Shown: piece after piece, positions 58,630 to 64,000 of the stretch
How the letters are laid out: every line of letters begins with the position of its first letter
Numbering within the stretch: the first letter of the stretch is position 1
DNA from: Doris montereyensis
Taxonomy: Eukaryota; Mollusca; Gastropoda; Nudibranchia; Dorididae
Direction of reading: 5' to 3'
Length of the DNA stretch: 64,000 bases
Assembly: GCA_037039925.1 (NCBI GenBank)
Contig: JAXRKP010000542.1
Coordinates: forward strand, 80,001-144,000
Translations under genes and position numbers: made by a program
Notes under the pieces: generated by a model
The model's database searches: none
What the model was told of the DNA's origin: nothing
The model's input: the letters and a program-made list of their open reading frames with translations, nothing else

Positions 58630-58892
58630 CCATTTTGATCCATAGGGCCTGAGCTTATCTTACTTTCAATAACAAGAAGCAAAACAAGTCACAATACATC
58701 GCCTCTTGGACAAGACACTGGTCTGTCACAGATTTTACTTCCTAGTTGATGTTTGTATTCATTTGCAGATGTGTCAAGTAGGGAGACATGTTAAGTGTTT
58801 CTCACAAGGACCTTCCTTTGCCAGGATCAAACCCAGGACCTCACAATTCCAAGTTTGGCAGCTTAACCATTACTAAATGACTGATGCCACAG
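58630..58892 (-). repeat. tRNA-headed SINE, minus copy
   Basis: TCCATAGGGCCTGAGCTTAT, GGACAAGACACTGGTCTGTC, AGGATCAAACCCAGGACCTC and GCAGCTTAACCATTACTAAA in order. Located in sulfatase intron 5. Confidence 0.8.
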
Positions 58893-59113
58893 TGACCGTT
58901 TAATGTAAAATAACGTCACTAAGTGAAGGGCGTTGACTTAAGAGTGCTGATTGAGCTCATGCAAGTCAGACTCATATTATCCAGTTGTCTAAGAAGTGTT
59001 CTAGCCTTGCCAATTTCATTATTTCAATAGATGTCACAAATGTTGTCACTAGATCTCATATTTTTGGTGTTTACATTATCTGCATTTCCCCATTTCTCTC
59101 CCCGTCATCATAG

Positions 59114-59237
59114 CCACTGTTCCTGTATCTGGCTCACCAAGCTGTGCATGCAGGCAATTTTGATGTTCTCCAGGCGCCACAGAGATACATTGATCGGTTC
59201 AACTATATCACTGATTTAAAACGGAAACTTTTTGCAG
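59114..59237 (+). CDS. ARSB: Sulfatase exon 6 (PLFLYLAHQAVH)
   Basis: Intact 124-bp exon, phase 0 in and phase 1 out. It reads PLFLYLAHQAVHAGNFDVLQ then APQRYIDRFNYITDLKRKLF. The AHQAVH His corresponds to the substrate-binding His242 of human ARSB, and APQRYIDRF is typical of invertebrate arylsulfatase B/J proteins. Acceptor CATCATAG, donor GTACAT. Confidence 0.95.
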
Positions 59238-59387
59238 GTACATTTTTGAAGCGAAAGAACTTGCACAATGTTTATACAGAAGTGGCGGCCTAAGAACATG
59301 TCACATTATGACATGGTCTGTCTACCAGCACACTTTCTTAAGAAGCAGACTTTTCTTTTATAGTCTGGTCTCTTAAGTGTCTGTGTC

Positions 59388-59424
59388 TGTGTGTGTGTGT
59401 GTGTGTGGGGGGGGGGGGGGGGTT
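59388..59424. repeat. (GT)n(G)n tract
   Basis: GT repeat followed by about 15 consecutive G, at the junction with repeat C. Confidence 0.95.
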
Positions 59425-59439
59425 CCAAAGAAGGCAGTT

Positions 59440-60275
59440 TTACCACACATTGAACAAAAGTCATTTATTGCACTACTGGATGGAGCAGTTCATTCCTTGA
59501 CATTTATACCATAACAAAGGCTCAATACCGATTCTGACATCTTATACAATTTTTTTAGAATTGATTTTTAGCCTAACCTTCAACACATCGGTTGTACTAT
59601 ACAAGCCGGAAATGTTGTCTAAAGTATAACAAGTTGGTACTCATTTTAATTACCACAAAGTACTCTATCCGAAAAATCTACTTTTGATGAATTATTGTCA
59701 ACATTAGCTAAGATCTGCCGAATATTACGGGAAACATTCCGCGCACCTATTATAAGAAAAATGCCTCCCTGACATGAGTATAAGGGATCTGGAGCAGTTG
59801 AAATAGGGTCAACATGAAGTATTTGATAGCCTCTCACAATTGTATGATGTTTCAAAATATTATATTATTCTTTTATAGGTTATAAGCGAAAAAACATTCA
59901 AATAATGGAAAAAGTTGTTTAAAATGCGATTTTCTCAAAATGTTACTTTTTTCTCCTTTTTTATTTATTGTCCGATTGCCCCCAAATTTGGTATATAACA
60001 TCTATAACGCAAATAAAAAATTCTCTCAGTAGCGATTTTTGATATCTCTTCAAATGTTTGCAAAACAAATTTTTTGTGATTAAATTTGCCAACAATTGGA
60101 AAGGTTGCTATATGCATTTTTAAAGAATTCATAAAATTTAAAAAGTTTAATTCATCCCACAAAGCTACTGGGTGCGGCTAGATGTTGAACTGAATAAAGT
60201 GTGTGCAAAGTTATAGCCAAGTTTGTTCATAACTAAAAAGCCTGTTTTTGTGATCACTAATTCTACATCTTTGAA
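59440..60275 (-). repeat. Dispersed repeat C, inverted copy
   Basis: GAGCAGTTCATTCCTTGACA, CCTGACATGAGTATAAGGGA, CGATTTTCTCAAAATG and TTATTGTCCGATTGCCCCCA are the reverse complements, in reverse order, of modules at 11,420-12,400. It occupies most of sulfatase intron 6. Confidence 0.8.
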
Positions 60276-60357
60276 GTAAAACTCATAACAGGATGCTGAT
60301 GTGGAGACGTGTGTGCATTTTTGTAATTCATGCATTTCGTTTGTCTCTTCTTTGAAG

Positions 60358-60511
60358 GCATGGTGTCTGCCTTAGACGACTCTGTTGGCGTTATACACCA
60401 ATCTCTGGTAGACGCCGGGCTGGCTGACAACACTGTGATTGTCTTTAGCACGGACAATGGAGGGCCTACCAATGGGTACGATGGCAACGCGGCTTGTAAT
60501 TGGCCATTGAG
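60358..60511 (+). CDS. ARSB: Sulfatase exon 7 (STDNGG metal site)
   Basis: Intact 154-bp exon, phase 1 in and phase 2 out. It reads GMVSALDDSVGVIHQSLVDA then GLADNTVIVFSTDNGGPTNG and ACNWPLR. TDNGG provides the Asp/Asn calcium ligands (Asp300/Asn301 in ARSB), and NWPLRG is a family hallmark. Donor GTAGGG. Confidence 0.96.
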
Positions 60512-60544
60512 GTAGGGATTCAAACAGGCAATTGGGGCGGGATG

Positions 60545-60775
60545 AATGTATGTAGGTGGTTGGCGGGTGTTGCTGGTAGGGTCTACTTCTTTCCTTTCAA
60601 TTATTTACTTTCACTTCTCTTTCAACTTGCTGTTTCCACTAAATTAACCCTGAGATCACCGCATATGGTGGTTGGGGTAAATTTGAATTAAACGAACAAA
60701 GCTCGTAGGTCCCACACCTTTCCTTTCACTCTTCCACCTATCTGTTCATCTTGCTGTTTCCTCTTAGTATGCAGG
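60545..60775 (-). repeat. Dispersed repeat A, two minus copies
   Basis: GGTAGGGTCTACTTCTTTCC, ACCCTGAGATCACCGCATAT and a GGGGTAAATT end form one inverted copy. A second partial copy (GTAGGTCCCACACCTTTCCT, CATCTTGCTGTTTCCTCTTA) follows, then a repeat B fragment (60,775-60,860: AGGTCCCGTTTGCAGATCAC). Confidence 0.75.
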
Positions 60776-60964
60776 GATTTGGTAGTCGAGAGGCACTGTG
60801 TCGACTTCTCAACCACAAGGAGGTCCCGTTTGCAGATCACAACACTCAGGGTGGCGAGGCAGATGTAAAGTAATAATTTCTTGCTTTTGTTTTGTCAATA
60901 ATACAATAATATTAGTGTTATTTTATTTGGAGTTTTTTGGGGTTTCTTGGGAGAAAATAAGGGA

Positions 60965-61985
60965 AGGAGTACATAAATACCCACACACCCCATTCTTTCT
61001 CTGTCAGTGTCACATTATAAATAACCACACACCCCATTCTCTCTCTGTCTGTATCACATTATAAATACCCACACACCCCATTCTTTCTCTGTCTGTGTCA
61101 CATTATAAATAACCACACACCCCATTCTTTCTCTGTCTGTGTCACATTATAAATACCCACACACCCCATTCTTTCTCTGTCTGTATCACATTATAAATAC
61201 CCACACACCCCATTCTTTCTCTGTCTGTGTCACATTATAAATACCCACACACCCCATTCTTTCTCTGTCTGTGTCACATTATAAATACCCACACACCCCA
61301 TTCTTTCTCTGTCTGTATCACATTATAAATACCCACACACCCCATTCTCTCTCTGTCTGTGTCACATTATAAATACCCACACACCCCATTCTTTCTCTGT
61401 CAGTGTCACATTATAAATAACCACACACCTCATGCTTTCTCTGTCTGTGTCACATTATAAATACCCACACACCCCATTCTTTCTCTGTCAGTGTCACATT
61501 ATAAATAACCACACACCCCATTCTTTCTCTGGCTGTGTCACATTATAAATAACCACACACTCCATTCTTTCTCTGTCAGTGTCACATTATAAATACCCAC
61601 ACACCCCATTCTTTCTCTGTCTGCGTCACATTATAAATACCCACACACCCCATTCTTTCTCTGTCTGTGTCACATTATAAATACCCACACACCCCATTCT
61701 TTCTCTGTCTGTGTCACATTATAAATACCCACACACCCCATTCTTTCTCTGTCAGTGTCACATTATAAATACCCACACACCCCATTCTTTCTCTGTCTGT
61801 GTCACATTATAAATAACCACACACCTCATGCTTTCTCTGTCTGTGTCACATTATAAATACCCACACACCCCATTCTTTCTCTGTCTGTGTCACATTATAA
61901 ATACCCACACACCCCATTCTTTCTCTGTCTGTGTCACATTATAAATACCCACACACCCCATGCTTTCTCTGTCAATGACACATTA
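60965..61985. repeat. 44-bp tandem repeat, about 23 copies, in sulfatase intron 7
   Basis: Unit CACATTATAAATACCCACAC plus ACCCCATTCTTTCTCTGTCTGTGT. Homogeneous, with a few AACCACAC and TCAGTG variants. Each unit contains a TATAAATA word. Confidence 0.96.
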
Positions 61986-62255
61986 TTTAAATCTGATAAG
62001 TTCTAAGGAAGACACAACAAAATTTACATTAAGAGTTTTCTTTCTTGATGCTTTTATTGCTTTTTGTTTTTTATAATAATTTTATTGCATACGCTGTTTT
62101 TAATTGTTTCTTTCAATTTGGCGATTTAGGCCAAGGGAGTAAGGGTACATTGTAATGTTTGCAATTTTTGCTCATGTAGTCTTTCATCCTTCCATTAAAC
62201 AAACAAAACAAAAAAGACCATATAATACAATAAACTTATTGTGAAATCTATGCCA
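61986..62255. other. Intron 7, unassigned
   Basis: AT-rich with no feature recognised. Confidence 0.4.
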
Positions 62256-62261
62256 ACAAGC

Positions 62262-62335
62262 TGTGGCATTGTTGACCTAGTGGTTAGGTAGCCAAACTTA
62301 GGATCTTGAGGTCCTGGGTTCGAATCCAACAATAT
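62262..62335 (+). repeat. tRNA-headed SINE, head fragment
   Basis: TTGACCTAGTGGTTAGGTAG and GGTCCTGGGTTCGAATCCAA give box A- and box B-like sequences at tRNA spacing. Confidence 0.72.
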
Positions 62336-62747
62336 CATCCAACAATATCAGTGCAAGTTTATAGCAGAAGGGATGTCAAAAATTGTTGATGCATCACAAG
62401 CTACATTTAGAGATAAAATCACGTCGAATAAACTTTTGACACGTACAAAATGAAGTTTTTAATCTAATGAATTAAGAAGGAACTACATTTTGGAGGAAAA
62501 ATCAAATTTTCACTAATAGAGCGCTGTATCTCAATAAGGCTTCTTTGTATGACATCCAGATTCTTTTCGCAGGTGGGCACACATATTATATCTCAATAAG
62601 GCTTTGTATGACATCTAGAGTCTTACTTCCACTGTAGTTTAATTTTATTGCTATAATTACTATTAATATTATCATCGTTGTTATTATTATTGTTTTTGTT
62701 ATTATTATAATCAGTATTGGGATTATTATCATTATTATTACAGAGTG

Positions 62748-63105
62748 ATCATTTGGACCATGTGGCCCAAATAGTCCACCAGCCATTTGCGCCATATCGA
62801 TATTTTCAGCCAATGAGAGAGCTGCTCACAAGCTCATGTTCAAAATTAATGGACACGTCGTACGAAGAGGTCCTCGTCGACACGATAGAAATTTTTAAAC
62901 GTCACTTTGGCAAAAGGAAGTTTAATTGCTGGGAAGATTATCAGACAGCATTAAAAATTACAGCAGAGATAGGGATAAAGTTAGGAGATCTGGGGTCGGC
63001 GATGTGGGTGTTACTGTTAGCGTTAAGGATTGTGATAGATCTAATATGGTTTCAGTCTTACATGGCCCAAATAGCTGATGGGTTTATTTGGGCCATATGA
63101 GTTCC
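62748..63105. mobile_element. MITE-like insertion with GGCCCAAATA ends
   Basis: The left end CCATGTGGCCCAAATAGTCC and the inverted right end (CATATGGCCCAAATAAACCC) share about 14 of 16 bases. The interior (about 350 bp) has an open frame of some 127 codons reading TSYEEVLVDTIEIFKRHFGK and FNCWEDYQTALKITAEIGIK, with no family I recognise. A short ATTGTGATAGATCTAA...ACATGGCCC copy recurs at 63,590-63,630. A TTATTATT tract precedes it (62,640-62,742). Confidence 0.45.
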
Positions 63106-63317
63106 AAAATGGGGAATCGACACGTACAACTTACTGCATCATAAATCCATAGTAAAAAGCCATGAAACTTGCATTTTAGTGACTATTTTGTCAATAACAA
63201 ACTATTTATGCAACTTTTTCTGTCTGAGTAGATAGTTCTTGACACAAATTTTGTCCACCGCTTTGTCAACGAACTCAATGGAAGTTCTTAGAATTAGCCT
63301 TTGCTTGATCTAGAATA

Positions 63318-63592
63318 AGGTGGCGGAGCGGTTAGATTGTTGGATTGGGGATCATGAGGCCCCGGGTTCAATTCTAGCAAAACTAGGTCCGATGTTGTGT
63401 TCCTTGGGAAAGCCACTTAACAGTAACACGCATTTTCTCCACTCTACCCAGATGCAAATGGGTACAAGCACGCGCTTGGGAGTAAAAACCTGCATCAGGC
63501 TGGCATCCTGGCTAGGAGATGATTGCTATCACCTGTCCGCTTCATGCCATTGAAACCGGGATACGCTCCGGCTCTATGGTTAGCATTAGCGA
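63318..63592 (+). repeat. tRNA-headed SINE, full-length plus copy
   Basis: GTGGCGGAGCGGTTAGATTG, CCCCGGGTTCAATTCTAGCA, TTCCTTGGGAAAGCCACTTA and a GCTCCGGCTCTATGG end. Well preserved. It is followed by ATT-rich sequence (63,645-63,710) and a CA tract (63,777-63,800) just before sulfatase exon 8. Confidence 0.85.
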
Positions 63593-63825
63593 TTGTGATA
63601 GATCTAAATACTTTCAACCGTACATGGCCCGAATAAACCTCTCCTTATTATTATCGTTATTATTATTACGATTGTGAGGATTATTATTATTACTGTCATT
63701 ATTATTAATCTACCATGGCTTCAACAACTTACATTTTCATGATGATGGTCTTCCCTCTTAATTCCTCCTCCACACCCCCCACACACACACACACACACAC
63801 TCATCCCCCCATTCGTTATTGACAG

Positions 63826-64000
63826 GGGATGCAAAGATACACTGTGGCAGGGCGGAGTGCGCGGCGTCAGTTTTGTTCACAGTCCTCTTCTTGAGATGAA
63901 AGGCTACGTCAATGAAAACTTGATGCACGTAACAGATTGGCTCCCGACTCTTCTGTCTGTGGCTTCTACTTCTACTACACATTCGAAAGATTTTGAGACA
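63826..64000 (+). CDS. ARSB: Sulfatase exon 8 ([13 protein letters not shown]), runs off the window
   Basis: Acceptor TTATTGACAG, entered in phase 2. It reads [20 protein letters not shown] then [20 protein letters not shown] and [29 protein letters not shown] holds the active-site Lys (Lys318 in ARSB), and [10 protein letters not shown] is the next conserved block. The exon is open to the last base, so the C-terminal domain lies outside. Confidence 0.95.

Noticed and set aside
60769..60868. Candidate sulfatase exon between exons 7 and 8
   Set aside because: The sequence after the TTAG at 60,768 is a fragment of dispersed repeats A and B. The phase 2 exit of exon 7 joins perfectly to exon 8 at 63,826.
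62717..63100. 127-codon frame as an additional sulfatase exon
   Set aside because: No similarity to any sulfatase block, and exon 7 to exon 8 already gives the continuous family sequence [11 protein letters not shown].

Overview
This window is eukaryotic, intron-rich and AT-rich. It holds no bacterial-type operons. The gene content (an ATF2/ATF7/CREB5-type bZIP factor and a lysosomal arylsulfatase B-type enzyme) together with abundant tRNA-headed SINEs, LINE remnants and long minisatellites suggests a marine invertebrate, most likely a lophotrochozoan such as a mollusc. The species assignment is inference.

Two real genes can be assembled from exons with matching splice signals and phases. 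They point away from each other. On the minus strand (36,076 down to about 16,684) lies an ATF2/ATF7/CREB5 homologue: an N-terminal C2H2 finger, a TPTPT phospho-acceptor activation segment, Ser/Gln/Ala-rich middle exons, then a bZIP split over three exons at 21.2, 18.3 and 16.8 kb. On the plus strand (47,728 to beyond the window end) lies an arylsulfatase B-like gene: a signal-peptide exon ending in the metal-binding ADDL, a CTPTR formylglycine exon, and six further exons. The last visible exon runs off the end.

Both genes carry small frame-breaking indels, at least three in the sulfatase and four in the bZIP gene, several of them in homopolymers. Splice sites and catalytic or DNA-binding residues remain intact. 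I read this mainly as uncorrected long-read consensus error, with recent pseudogenisation as the alternative.

Region by region: 1-7.2 kb is four tandem arrays (85 bp, ACT trinucleotide, 40 bp and 33 bp units) plus a small foldback. 7.2-16 kb is decayed repeats, LINE pieces and GA tracts. 16-36 kb is the bZIP gene, with introns full of minisatellites, SINEs, a Tc1/mariner-type element and a P-element/THAP9-like transposase fragment. 36-47 kb is intergenic transposon debris: several LINE families, foldbacks, an unidentified repeat-containing ORF and a GC-rich LINE 3' part. 47-64 kb is the sulfatase gene, with CT tracts, a LINE, a duplicated intron block, a 44-bp array and a MITE-like insertion in its introns.

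Three CACATG/CATGTG E-boxes of MiT/TFE (M-box, CLEAR-like) form lie 109-158 bp upstream of the sulfatase start codon, which fits a lysosomal gene. No rRNA gene, confident tRNA gene or CRISPR array is visible.
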